This document shows positions 1 through 7,630 of a DNA stretch of 64,000 bases, in pieces. The notes under the pieces are model-generated. The model was not told the origin of the DNA, did no database searches, and saw only the letters and a program-made list of their open reading frames with translations. The position numbers and the translations under genes were made by a program. Origin of the DNA: Agromyces cavernae (GTDB taxonomy: Bacteria; Actinomycetota; Actinomycetes; Actinomycetales; Microbacteriaceae); the NCBI RefSeq assembly GCF_021044935.1, contig NZ_JAJNMP010000003.1, forward strand, positions 682,001 through 746,000, given 5' to 3'. Within the stretch, counting starts at the first letter, position 1. Each line of letters begins with the position of its first letter.

Positions 1-1126
1 AGCGGCCCACCCAGGCGCGCTCGTCTGCGGCCTGCGGATGTCCCGCCACCTGCACCGCCCGCTCGAACCGGCGCACGCGCCGGCCGGGGTTGAACCACTC
101 GATGCCCGACGGCGCCACGACGATGGTCTCGACGTCGTCGCGCTGCGCGAGCGCCGGAACCTCGCGCGACAGCGTCGGATGCCCGAACACCACTGCCCGC
201 TGCACCTGATCGCCGAACCCCGGCTCACGCAGCAGGTCGCGGTACGCGACCACGAGGTTCGGCCCGAAATGGGCGCCGCTCGTGACCTCGGCGAAGAGCG
301 GCCAGCCGCCGGCGCGGGCGAACTCCTCGGCTGCGGCACCGGCGCCCGCACCGGCGATGACGACCGTGCGCGGGCCGGGCTCGATGAGGGCGCCGTGGGC
401 CGCCGCGGGTTGAGGAGCGCCCGACGAAGGAGGACGCGTCTCGAAACCCGGTGCGCCATCGGGGTTTCGAGACGCTGGTTTCGAGGCGGCGCCGGCGCGC
501 CTCCTCAACCCGCCGATGTCGAACGGGGACGACAGGGGCTCGCGCAACTGCAGGTTCACGTGCACCGGACCCGGCCCGGGGTGCGCGACGAACGCGCCCG
601 CAGCATCGAAGCCGAGCGCCGCGGCCACGGCGTCGCGGGCGAGGCGCGCTGCGGCATCCGACTCCCCAGCCGCACCCTCGGGGGCCGTGACGTCGCGTTC
701 GAGCCGCACCGCGCCGGCGAAGATCCCGGGCTGCATCGTCGTCTGGTTCGAACGGATGCCGCGCAGCTCGGCCGGCCGATCGGCCGTGAGGGCGATGAGC
801 GGCACGCCCGCGTGGTGCGCCTCGAGCACCGCGGGGTGCAGGTTGGCGACCGCCGTGCCCGACGTCGTCACGACGATCGACGGATGCCGCGAATCGAGCG
901 CGAGGCCGAGCGCGAGGAACCCCGCACCGCGCTCGTCGATGCGCACGTGCAGGCGCAGGAGGCCGGCACGCTCGAACTCGGCCGCGGCGAGGGCGAGGGC
1001 CTGCGACCGCGAACCGGGGGCGACGACGAGGTCGCGCACGCCGGCACGCACGAACTCCTCGAGCATGGCCACGACGAAGGCGGTGGCTGGCGCGGACGAA
1101 CTTGCGGGCACGCCCGCGTCAGGCAT
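1..1126 (-). CDS. menD: 2-succinyl-5-enolpyruvyl-6-hydroxy-3-cyclohexene-1-carboxylate synthase, N-terminal part
   Basis: ThDP-dependent MenD makes SEPHCHC from isochorismate and 2-oxoglutarate, the committing step of menaquinone synthesis. The gene runs off the left edge, so about 375 of the usual ~560-600 residues are present and the stop is not seen. The family signatures are clear: APGSRSQALA near residue 35, DERGAGFLALGLAL near 67 (its Glu should be the ThDP-activating residue), TSGTAVANLHPA and LTADRPAELR followed by NQTTMQPGIF. The ATG at 1126 overlaps the stop of the upstream PLDc_N gene by 8 bases (ATGCCTGA), so the two are probably co-translated. Residues ~205-241 are encoded by a palindromic F2 repeat lying between the MenD N-terminal and middle domains; the frame stays open across it and MenD-like sequence (VVIAGAGAGAAAEEFA) resumes afterwards. 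Confidence 0.93.
   Translation of the reverse strand, partial: MPDAGVPASSSAPATAFVVAMLEEFVRAGVRDLVVAPGSRSQALALAAAEFERAGLLRLHVRIDERGAGFLALGLALDSRHPSIVVTTSGTAVANLHPAVLEAHHAGVPLIALTADRPAELRGIRSNQTTMQPGIFAGAVRLERDVTAPEGAAGESDAAARLARDAVAAALGFDAAGAFVAHPGPGPVHVNLQLREPLSSPFDIGGLRRRAGAASKPASRNPDGAPGFETRPPSSGAPQPAAAHGALIEPGPRTVVIAGAGAGAAAEEFARAGGWPLFAEVTSGAHFGPNLVVAYRDLLREPGFGDQVQRAVVFGHPTLSREVPALAQRDDVETIVVAPSGIEWFNPGRRVRRFERAVQVAGHPQAADERAWVGR
405..513. repeat. F2 palindromic repeat inside menD
   Basis: The outer arms GCGGGTTGAGGAG and CTCCTCAACCCGC form an inverted repeat; inner TCTCGAAACC/GGTTTCGAGAC arms complete two half-elements. It is read in frame by menD and contributes about 36 Arg/Pro/Ser/Ala-rich residues at an interdomain position. 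Confidence 0.9.
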
Positions 1127-1559
1127 TCGGGCGACCGGACGGGCCGGCCTCGCCCGGCGCCTCGGGGTTGTCAGGACGCGTCGTCCCCGGACCGGCCGGA
1201 TGCTGGTCGTCGGTGGCGCCGGGGGTGTCGGCCTCGCCGTCGAGCTCGGCGAGCTCCTGCTCGAGTCGGCGGATGCGCTCGTCTTGCTCGGCGTCTTGGC
1301 CCAGTCGGCGCAGGAAGTCGGTGTCGTCGTCGGGAGCCACCGTGTGGCCGCGCCCGCCCGACACCGAACTGGTGCGACGACCCCGGCCGATGATGAACCA
1401 CAGCACCGGGCCGATGATGGGCACGAAGATGATCACGACGATCCACCAGCCGCGCGAGAGCCCTCGGATGCGCATGCGATCGAAGAACGCGCAGTCGGCG
1501 ACGGCGTAGATCGTGAAGATCACGGCGGCGACGCCGAGTCCGAAGAGCAGCCGGGCCAT
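1119..1559 (-). CDS. PLDc_N domain membrane protein
   Basis: This 146-residue protein starts with a hydrophobic segment (residues 1-22), then a short loop and a second segment (about 38-58, WWIVVIIFVPIIGPVLWF), the two-helix pattern of the phospholipase D N-terminal (PLDc_N) family. No HKD catalytic motif is present, so it is a small membrane protein and not a phospholipase. The C-terminal ~85 residues are charged and look disordered (LEQELAELDGEAD). The ATG at 1559 is preferred over a GTG two codons upstream. The gene ends within the first codons of menD, suggesting one transcript. The function of such stand-alone PLDc_N proteins is unknown. Confidence 0.85.
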   Translation of the reverse strand: MARLLFGLGVAAVIFTIYAVADCAFFDRMRIRGLSRGWWIVVIIFVPIIGPVLWFIIGRGRRTSSVSGGRGHTVAPDDDTDFLRRLGQDAEQDERIRRLEQELAELDGEADTPGATDDQHPAGPGTTRPDNPEAPGEAGPSGRPNA

Positions 1560-1632
1560 GCCCACAGTCTAGGCGCGTCTGCAGCGTAGTGGCTGGGAGC
1601 CCGCGCACAGCTGTCGCGCTTAAGATGACTGG

Positions 1633-1926
1633 GTGAAATCTGTGCCCGTCTGGCTTTGGTACACCGCGTTGCGCATCCTGCTGTTCGCCGTGCCGCTCGC
1701 CGTGCTGCTCGCCGTCGGCGCCAATCCGTGGATCTCCACCGTGGTGGCCGCGCTGTTCGGCCTCAGCGCGTCACTGCTGTTCCTGCGCCGCCCGCGCGAG
1801 TCGATGTCGAGCGACCTCTACGCCGCACGCCACCGCGAGACGCCCGTCGTGCGCGACGACGACGAGGTCGAGGACGCCGCCGTCGATCGTGCCTCCACCG
1901 AGCGCACCGAGCGCACCGCCGAGTAG
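1633..1926 (+). CDS. DUF4229 family small membrane protein
   Basis: A 97-residue protein with a GTG start. Two transmembrane segments (about residues 6-26 and 30-49) are followed by LRRPRESMSSDLYAARH and an acidic tail rich in Glu, Asp and Thr. This matches the actinobacterial DUF4229 family, whose genes commonly lie beside menA, as here (menA is convergent, 43 bp away). No biochemical role is known. It is transcribed divergently from the PLDc_N-menD pair, from which it is separated by 73 bp. Confidence 0.85.
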   Translation: MKSVPVWLWYTALRILLFAVPLAVLLAVGANPWISTVVAALFGLSASLLFLRRPRESMSSDLYAARHRETPVVRDDDEVEDAAVDRASTERTERTAE

Positions 1927-1969
1927 CGGCATCCGACGGTCGTCGGGCGCTCCTCGATCGACGTAAGGG

Positions 1970-2968
1970 CTACAGCGCGAAGACGAGCCCCAGTCCCACG
2001 CCGTACGCGAGCGCGGTGAGGCTCGTGAGCTGCAACGCGGTGATGAGTTCGCGCGGGGTCTTGGCCGTGAGCACGATGAGGCACGCCGGCAGCGCCGCGA
2101 GCAGCGCGAACAGCACGAGCCAGGCGGGCGGGTAGAACAGCGCGAAGAACACGACGATGCCGAACGGCACGAGCGTGAAGACGACGAACAGGATGCGCCC
2201 GATCAGCGGCCCGACGAGCACCGCGAGGGTGCGTTTGCCGGCCACCTTGTCCTGCGCGACGTCGCGCAGGTTGTTGGCCATGAGCACCGCGCACGCCAGC
2301 AGACCCGCACCGACGCCGCCGAGCCACGCCTCGAGGTTGACGGTGAGCGCCTGCACGTATGCCGAACCCGCCGTCGCGACGATGCCGAAGAAGACGAACA
2401 CGAACAGCTCGCCGAGCCCGTAGTAGCCGTATGGGCGCTTGCCGCCGGTGTAGAACCAGGCGGCGACGATCGCGACGGCGCCGACGGCGAGCAGCCACCA
2501 CTGGCCGGTGACGACGACGAGCGCGAGTCCTGCGAGGGCGGCGAGCGCGAAGAAGCTGAGCGCGACGGCGAGCACGTGCCGCGGCTTCGCGATGCCCGAG
2601 CCGGTGAGGCGCGCGGGGCCCACCCGGTGGTCGTCGGTGCCGCGCACCCCGTCGGAGTAGTCGTTGGCATAGTTCACGCCGATCTGCAGCGCGAGCGCGA
2701 CCATGAGCGCGAGCAGGGCGCGGGCCGGATGCCACGGGCCGTCGGCGATGGCCACGACGCCCGCTCCCGTGCCGAGGGCGACGGGAGCGATCGCGAGCGG
2801 GAGCGTGCGCAGGCGAGCGCCCGCGACCCAGTCGGCCGCGGTCGCCGGCTTCACGACCTTCTCAGACGGCCTGCCCGCGGCCGCTCGCGCGGGATTGCCG
2901 GACTTCCCGTGCGTCGCATTGCTCTTGACGTCGTCGGGATTGGTGGGCTGGGGTTTCGGGCGGGCCAC
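1970..2968 (-). CDS. menA: 1,4-dihydroxy-2-naphthoate polyprenyltransferase
   Basis: MenA is an integral-membrane UbiA-family prenyltransferase that attaches the polyprenyl chain to DHNA, giving demethylmenaquinone. The aspartate-rich motif NYANDYSDGVRGTDDHR (about residues 120-136), which binds the Mg-diphosphate, is intact and followed by GPARLTGSG. Eight or nine hydrophobic segments run to the C-terminus. The start is a GTG (MARPKPQP) with a ~40-residue hydrophilic leader (KSNATHGKSGNPARAAAGRPSEK) not typical of the core family; a start further in cannot be excluded. The 332 residues are slightly longer than usual because of that leader. An F2 repeat lies just upstream. Confidence 0.93.
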   Translation of the reverse strand: MARPKPQPTNPDDVKSNATHGKSGNPARAAAGRPSEKVVKPATAADWVAGARLRTLPLAIAPVALGTGAGVVAIADGPWHPARALLALMVALALQIGVNYANDYSDGVRGTDDHRVGPARLTGSGIAKPRHVLAVALSFFALAALAGLALVVVTGQWWLLAVGAVAIVAAWFYTGGKRPYGYYGLGELFVFVFFGIVATAGSAYVQALTVNLEAWLGGVGAGLLACAVLMANNLRDVAQDKVAGKRTLAVLVGPLIGRILFVVFTLVPFGIVVFFALFYPPAWLVLFALLAALPACLIVLTAKTPRELITALQLTSLTALAYGVGLGLVFAL

Positions 2969-2984
2969 CCCACCATGCTAATTC

Positions 2985-3075
2985 GCGGGTTGAGGAGGCG
3001 CGCCAGCGCCGTCTCGATACTGCGCCGCTCGTGCGAGTGGGTTTCGAGACGGTCGCTTCGCTCCCTCCCCAACCC
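2985..3075. repeat. F2-type palindromic repeat between menA and marR
   Basis: Left half starts GCGGGTTGAGGAGGCGCGCC and contains an F1-like inner arm GTCTCGATAC; right half reads GGTTTCGAGACGGTCGCTTCG and ends CCCCAACCC. It is a mosaic of F1 and F2 arms and fills almost the whole menA-marR gap. Confidence 0.85.
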
Positions 3076-3082
3076 ACGGGGT

Positions 3083-3529
3083 TCAGCGAACGTCCTTCAC
3101 CGCGTCGAGGTAGCGCGCGATGACCTCGAGCTCCTCGACGGTGAATCGCTCGTGCACCCGGCGCATGCCCGCGAGGATGTCCGCGTACGGGTCATCCGCC
3201 CCGCCCTGCCCGGCACCGGCGACCGCACCACGCCGCACCTGTACGACCACCCGCCGGCGATCGGTCGGATCGGTGGAGCGCTCGATGAGTCCCTGCTTCT
3301 CGAGCCGGTCGAGCACTCGCGTGGTGGTGCTCGTCGGCAGTTCGGTCTGCTGGCTGATCTCTCCCGCCGTCATCGGCTCGTCGCTACGGGCGATGAAGCC
3401 CAGGGCCTGGAGGTCGACGACGTTGACGCCCATCGACCTGGCGATGCGCTCGTTGGTCATGACCGATGACGCGATCACGAGCTGCAGCAGCTCGACGATG
3501 CGCCCGGTGACCTCGGCCTTGCTTGACAT
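3083..3529 (-). CDS. MarR family transcriptional regulator
   Basis: A 148-residue winged-helix regulator. The recognition region is PMTAGEISQQTELPTSTTTRVLDRLEKQGLIERSTD in two stretches (about residues 52-90), followed by a wing with DRRRVVVQVR; flanking helices would form the MarR dimer interface. It is divergent from a DHA2-type efflux pump, with a palindrome-rich 96-bp gap, the classic arrangement for a ligand-responsive repressor of its neighbour. The ATG at 3529 begins the conserved helix. Confidence 0.9.
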   Translation of the reverse strand: MSSKAEVTGRIVELLQLVIASSVMTNERIARSMGVNVVDLQALGFIARSDEPMTAGEISQQTELPTSTTTRVLDRLEKQGLIERSTDPTDRRRVVVQVRRGAVAGAGQGGADDPYADILAGMRRVHERFTVEELEVIARYLDAVKDVR

Positions 3530-3546
3530 CCGCGTTGCGACTCCTT

Positions 3547-3597
3547 ATTGTTCCCGTTATGGGATTATCCCACTTCGGGACAATTCCGTTCCGGAAC
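3547..3597. promoter_or_regulatory. probable MarR operator/promoter region
   Basis: Nested dyads fill the divergent gap: GGGATTATCCC (3561-3571), TCCC/GGGA arms at 3552-3564 and 3568-3580, a wider ATTGTTCCC ... GGGACAAT pairing (3547-3584), and GTTCCGGAAC (3588-3597). Placement between marR and the MFS gene suggests autorepression and pump control; binding is inferred. Confidence 0.6.
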
Positions 3598-3625
3598 GAA
3601 TTCAGTGTACGAAAGGACGACGACC

Positions 3626-5119
3626 ATGGCCACCACCCCACGCCGAGGCCTCGCCATCGGCATCCTCCTGTTCGCCTCGTTCATGGACCTGCTCGATGTC
3701 ACGATCGTGCAGGTCGCGCTGCCGTCGATCGGCACCGACCTCGGCGCCACCGAGGCCCAGCTCGAATGGATCGTCAGCGGCTACCTGCTCGCGTTCGCGG
3801 TCGCGCTGATCACGGGCGGCCGGCTCGGGGATCTCTACGGCCGCCGACGCGTCTTCCTCATCGGCATCGCGGGGTTCACACTCTCGTCGGCTGCGGCCGC
3901 CGCCGCCTGGTCGGGCGACCTGCTCGTGGCGACCCGCATCGCACAGGGACTGTTCGCCGCCTTCATGGTGCCCCAGCTGCTCGCGTCGGTGCAGGCGTTG
4001 TTCAGCCCGCGCGAGCGGGCACCGATGTACGGCCTGATCGGCGGCGTGGCCGGCATCGCGGCGGTCGCCGGCCCCGTGCTTGGCGGGTGGCTCGTCGACG
4101 CCGACCTCTGGGGGCTCGGCTGGCGCAGCGTGTTCCTCATCAACATTCCCGTGGGCATCGTCATCTTCGCGCTCGCGGCGCGATTCGTGCCCGAGACCCG
4201 CTCGTCGCGTCCGATGCGGCTCGACCTCGTCGGCGTGGTGCTGCTCAGCGCCATCGTGCTCGCGATCATGGTGCCGCTCGTCGAGGGCCAGTCGCTCGGG
4301 TGGCCGGCCTGGCTCTGGATCCCGGTCGCGGTCGGCGTCGCACTCCTCGGAGTGTTCATCGTCTACGAGCGTCGGCGCATGCACCGCGACGGCTCGGCCC
4401 TGCTCCCGATGCCCCTCTTCGCCGACCGCGGCTTCTCGGCCGGTATCGTCACGCAGGCGGCGTTCCAGGGCTCGCTCAATGCGTTCACCCTGCCATTCAT
4501 CATCTACTTGCAGGTCGGGCTCGGCTTCGACGCGCTGACGGCCGGACTCAACCTGCTCGCGTTCAGCCTCGGCGCGCTCGTCGGCACTGGTGCGGTCATC
4601 CCGCTCGTTGCGAGGGTCGGCAAGGTGCTCGTCACGATGGGTGCCGTGATCATGGCCGCCGGCGTGCTGTGGGTGTTCGCGATCGTCGCCGACACGGGCG
4701 CCGGGTTCACCGGTTGGGCCGCGGTGTGGCCCATGCTCCTGTCGGGTCTCGGGCTCGCGCTGCTCATCATCCCGCTCGTCGACGTCGCGCTCGCGACGGT
4801 GCCGGTCGCCGATGCGGGCGCGGCATCAGGCGCGTACAGCACATTCCAGCAGCTCGGTGCGGCATCCGGGGTCGCGATCTCGACGACCGTCTTCTTCTCG
4901 GTGGTCGGCGACGACTGGAGCCGCGAGCACGTGCTCACCGCACTGCAGGCGTCCGTCTGGGTCGCCGTGGCCGGCTTCGGCATCGCCGCGCTCGCGAGCC
5001 TGCTCCTCCCCCGGCGGACGGCGGTGCAGGCGCACCTCGAGGAGGCGCGCCGACTCGCCGAGGCCGATGCCGAAGCGGTCGATTCGGCCGACGTCGCCGA
5101 AGTGGCACCGATCCCCTGA
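3626..5119 (+). CDS. DHA2-family (EmrB/QacA type) MFS drug:proton antiporter
   Basis: A 497-residue, probably 14-helix transporter of the cytoplasmic membrane. Motif A appears as GGRLGDLYGRRRVFLIG (about residue 55), motif D1 near FASFMDLLDVTIVQVALP, and motif C (antiporter signature) near GVAGIAAVAGPVLGGWL. The ATG at 3626 follows GAAAGGA at an 8-base distance, better than in-frame starts lying in the operator. The substrate cannot be told from sequence; control by the divergent MarR suggests a toxic small molecule. The last ~40 residues are hydrophilic and Glu/Ala-rich. Confidence 0.92.
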   Translation: MATTPRRGLAIGILLFASFMDLLDVTIVQVALPSIGTDLGATEAQLEWIVSGYLLAFAVALITGGRLGDLYGRRRVFLIGIAGFTLSSAAAAAAWSGDLLVATRIAQGLFAAFMVPQLLASVQALFSPRERAPMYGLIGGVAGIAAVAGPVLGGWLVDADLWGLGWRSVFLINIPVGIVIFALAARFVPETRSSRPMRLDLVGVVLLSAIVLAIMVPLVEGQSLGWPAWLWIPVAVGVALLGVFIVYERRRMHRDGSALLPMPLFADRGFSAGIVTQAAFQGSLNAFTLPFIIYLQVGLGFDALTAGLNLLAFSLGALVGTGAVIPLVARVGKVLVTMGAVIMAAGVLWVFAIVADTGAGFTGWAAVWPMLLSGLGLALLIIPLVDVALATVPVADAGAASGAYSTFQQLGAASGVAISTTVFFSVVGDDWSREHVLTALQASVWVAVAGFGIAALASLLLPRRTAVQAHLEEARRLAEADAEAVDSADVAEVAPIP

Positions 5120-5154
5120 CCGGGGGGCCGCGGCCACGCCTGAGCACCACTCGG

Positions 5155-5189
5155 CGCCCTCCGCGCCACATCGGCTGGCGCGGAGGGCG
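5155..5189. terminator. bidirectional terminator hairpin
   Basis: Arms CGCCCTCCGCGCC and GGCGCGGAGGGCG (13 bp, perfect) flank a 9-base loop between the convergent MFS gene and menE. No U-tract follows, as is common in actinobacteria. Confidence 0.65.
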
Positions 5190-5227
5190 TTGAAGTGGCG
5201 CGGAAGCGGAGGGTCGGTGCGCGAGAG

Positions 5228-6511
5228 TCAGCCGACAGAAGCCGCGGCGAGCGCCGCGATCGCGCGGCGGTCGGGCTTGCCCGAGGCGAGCATCGGCAGC
5301 CGGTCGACGACCACGAGTCGCACGGGCCGGGCGGCAGCGGCGAGGCCCGCGGCATCCGTCGCGGTTCGCAGCGTTTGCAGGGCGGATGCCTCGTCGCCAG
5401 CGTCACCCGCGACGGCGACCGCTGCGCGCTCGCCCCACTCGGCGTCGGGCACCGCGACGACGACCGCCTCGGCATAGCCACCGACCGCGCGCACCGCGCG
5501 CTCGACCTCGCCGAGCACGACCTTGACGCCGCCCGCGATCATCACGTCGTCTGCGCGTCCGCGCACGCGCAGCCGCCCGTCGGCGGTGAGCTCGCCGAGG
5601 TCCCCCGTGATATACCAGCGGGTGCCGTCGCGGTCGGTGCGGAACGCCGTCTTCGTGCGGTCCGCGTCACCGAGGTAGCCGTCGGCGAGGCTCGACGAGG
5701 AGAGCTCGATGCGCCCGTCATCGAAGCGCACGCGCGTGTCGCCGATGGGAGCGCCGTCGTAGACGCATCCGCCCGCCGTCTCGCTCGAGCCATACGTGCG
5801 GACGACGCGCACCCCTGCCGCGGCTGCACGCTCGGCGATCGCGGGCGCGAGGGCCTGCCCGCCGATGAGCACGGCGTCGAACGACGCGAGCGCGGCCGCG
5901 ATGAACGGGTCGCGCTCGGCCGCGTCGAGCAGCCGCGCGAGCTGCGTCGGCACGAGCGAGGTGTAGTGCGGCACGTGCGGCATCAGGTGCGCGGATGTCG
6001 CGGCGAACGCCCTCGCATCGAACCGGTCGCCCGGCACCGTGAGGGTCGGGGTGCCCGCGACGAGGCCGCGCACGAGCACCTGGGCACCCGCGATGTAGTG
6101 ACCGGGCAGCGCCAGCAGCCACTGGCCCGTGCCGCCGAGCGCGTCGTGGGTGGCGTCGGCGCTCGCGACCAGGGCGTCGGCCGACAACGCGACCCGCTTC
6201 GGGGCATCGGTCGAGCCGCTCGTCTCGACGACGAGGGCGATGCGGTCGTCGACCTCGCTCGCCTCACCTGCCGCGCCCACCTCGTGATGTCGCGCAAACG
6301 GTCGCTCGTTCGAGGGAGTGCCGACACTTTGTGCGACATCACCGTCGGGGTGCGGGTGACCGAGGCCATGGGGGGCCGGGCGGGTGGGGCGGGTGGCGGG
6401 GGCGGGACGGGCGGGGATCGGCCAGACGGCCGGGCCGCCGTCGAGCGCGGTCTCGAGCGCGCGGGTCAGGGCAGGGACATCCGACGCCGGGATTCGCAGC
6501 AGCGGCTTCAT
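5228..6511 (-). CDS. menE: o-succinylbenzoate-CoA ligase
   Basis: MenE activates o-succinylbenzoate to its CoA thioester via an adenylate. The 427-residue protein is the compact actinobacterial form. Adenylate-forming motifs are present: VVETSGSTDAPKRVALS (P-loop, about residues 93-109), RTYGSSETAGG (A5) and WYITGDLGEL (A7), RGRADDVMIAGGVKV (A8 hinge) and the C-terminal lysine in LASGKPDRRA (A10). Residues 57-76 (DVAQSVGTPSN...RHHEV) are encoded by an F3 palindromic repeat inserted in frame between the short N-terminal segment and the P-loop. The gene follows menB by 19 bp, an evident operon. Confidence 0.93.
   Translation of the reverse strand: MKPLLRIPASDVPALTRALETALDGGPAVWPIPARPAPATRPTRPAPHGLGHPHPDGDVAQSVGTPSNERPFARHHEVGAAGEASEVDDRIALVVETSGSTDAPKRVALSADALVASADATHDALGGTGQWLLALPGHYIAGAQVLVRGLVAGTPTLTVPGDRFDARAFAATSAHLMPHVPHYTSLVPTQLARLLDAAERDPFIAAALASFDAVLIGGQALAPAIAERAAAAGVRVVRTYGSSETAGGCVYDGAPIGDTRVRFDDGRIELSSSSLADGYLGDADRTKTAFRTDRDGTRWYITGDLGELTADGRLRVRGRADDVMIAGGVKVVLGEVERAVRAVGGYAEAVVVAVPDAEWGERAAVAVAGDAGDEASALQTLRTATDAAGLAAAARPVRLVVVDRLPMLASGKPDRRAIAALAAASVG
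6284..6342. repeat. F3 palindromic repeat inside menE
   Basis: GTGATGTCGCGCAAAC at one end and GTGCGACATCAC at the other form terminal inverted repeats of a 59-bp element, read in frame by menE. It is related to copies at 27861, 28988 and 49746 (shared GCGCAAAGTG-like block). Confidence 0.88.
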
Positions 6512-6530
6512 CGCGGGATCGCCGCTGCGG

Positions 6531-7520
6531 CTAGAAGTGCCACGGGTAGGGACCCCAGTCGGGGTCGCGCTTCTCGAGGAACGCGTCGCGACCCTCGACC
6601 GCCTCGTCGGTGCCGTAGGCCAGGCGCGTCGCCTCGCCCGCGAAGACCTGCTGCCCGACCATGCCGTCGTCGACCGCGTTGAACGCGAACTTCAGCATGC
6701 GGATCGCCGTGGGCGACTTCGTGAGGATGGTGCGCGCCATCGCGATCGCCTCGCGCTCGAGGTCGGCGTGCGGCACCACGCGGTTGACGGCGCCCATCTC
6801 ATAGGCGCGCTCGGCCGAGTACTCCTCGGCGAGGAAGAACACCTCGCGCGCGAACTTCTGCCCGATCTGGCGGGCGAAGTACGCCGACCCGTACCCTGCG
6901 TCGAACGAGCCGACGTCGGCGTCGGTCTGCTTGAACCGTCCATGCTCGCGGCTCGCGATCGTGAGGTCGCACACCACGTGCAGCGAGTGACCCCCGCCTG
7001 CCGCCCAGCCCGGCACGACCGCGATGACCACCTTCGGCATGAACCGGATGAGCCGTTGCACCTCGAGGATGTGCAGCCGGCCGAGACTCGCCGATCGAGT
7101 AGCCGACGAAGGAGGCGTATCGAGATCCGTCGAGATGGTCTCGATACGCGTCGCCTCCGGCGGCGCTACTCGACCGGCCGAATCCTCGTACTGGTAGCCG
7201 TCGCGACCGCGGATGCGCTGGTCACCGCCCGAGCAGAATGCCCAGCCGCCGTCCTTCGTGCTCGGGCCGTTGCCGGTGAGCAGCACGACGCCGATGCGCG
7301 GGTTCGTGCGCGCATCCTCGAGGGCGCGATAGAGCTCGTCGACGGTGTGCGGGCGGAACGCGTTGCGCACGTCGGGCCGGTCAAACGCGATGCGCGCGAT
7401 GCGTCCGTCGAGCGACTGGTGGTAGGTGATGTCGCTGAAGCCGCCGGATGACCCGGTGATCAGCGGTGCCGCATCGGTCCACTCACTCGAATCGAACAGT
7501 TCGGACACCTCGGCTGCCAT
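6531..7520 (-). CDS. menB: 1,4-dihydroxy-2-naphthoyl-CoA synthase
   Basis: MenB, a crotonase-fold enzyme, closes the second ring of the naphthoquinone by Dieckmann-type condensation. Landmarks: GWAFCSGGDQRIRGR (oxyanion region), GWAAGGGHSLHVVCDL, FKQTDADVGSFDAGYGSAY (catalytic Asp region), and the conserved C-terminus GRDAFLEKRDPDWGPYPWHF. At 329 residues it is ~15 longer than the M. tuberculosis enzyme; the excess lies after GRDGYQYED, where about 29 residues (~114-143) are encoded by an F1 repeat before LGRLHILEVQRL resumes. That position is the active-site-adjacent loop known to be flexible in MenB, which may explain tolerance. The gene is divergent from menC and upstream of menE. Confidence 0.95.
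   Translation of the reverse strand: MAAEVSELFDSSEWTDAAPLITGSSGGFSDITYHQSLDGRIARIAFDRPDVRNAFRPHTVDELYRALEDARTNPRIGVVLLTGNGPSTKDGGWAFCSGGDQRIRGRDGYQYEDSAGRVAPPEATRIETISTDLDTPPSSATRSASLGRLHILEVQRLIRFMPKVVIAVVPGWAAGGGHSLHVVCDLTIASREHGRFKQTDADVGSFDAGYGSAYFARQIGQKFAREVFFLAEEYSAERAYEMGAVNRVVPHADLEREAIAMARTILTKSPTAIRMLKFAFNAVDDGMVGQQVFAGEATRLAYGTDEAVEGRDAFLEKRDPDWGPYPWHF
7093..7178. repeat. F1 palindromic repeat inside menB
   Basis: GATCGAGTAGCC ... CTACTCGACC outer arms, with TATCGAGATCC and GGTCTCGATACG inner arms. The whole 86-bp element is translated by menB. Confidence 0.9.
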
Positions 7521-7630
7521 GCATCAAGCCTACGGCCGGGACATCCGCACCTCTTTCGCCTCACCACCCGGGCTCCTGACCTGCGACCAGCGGCAGCGCG
7601 TCGCGGTGCACTCGGTGCCACGATGGGTGC

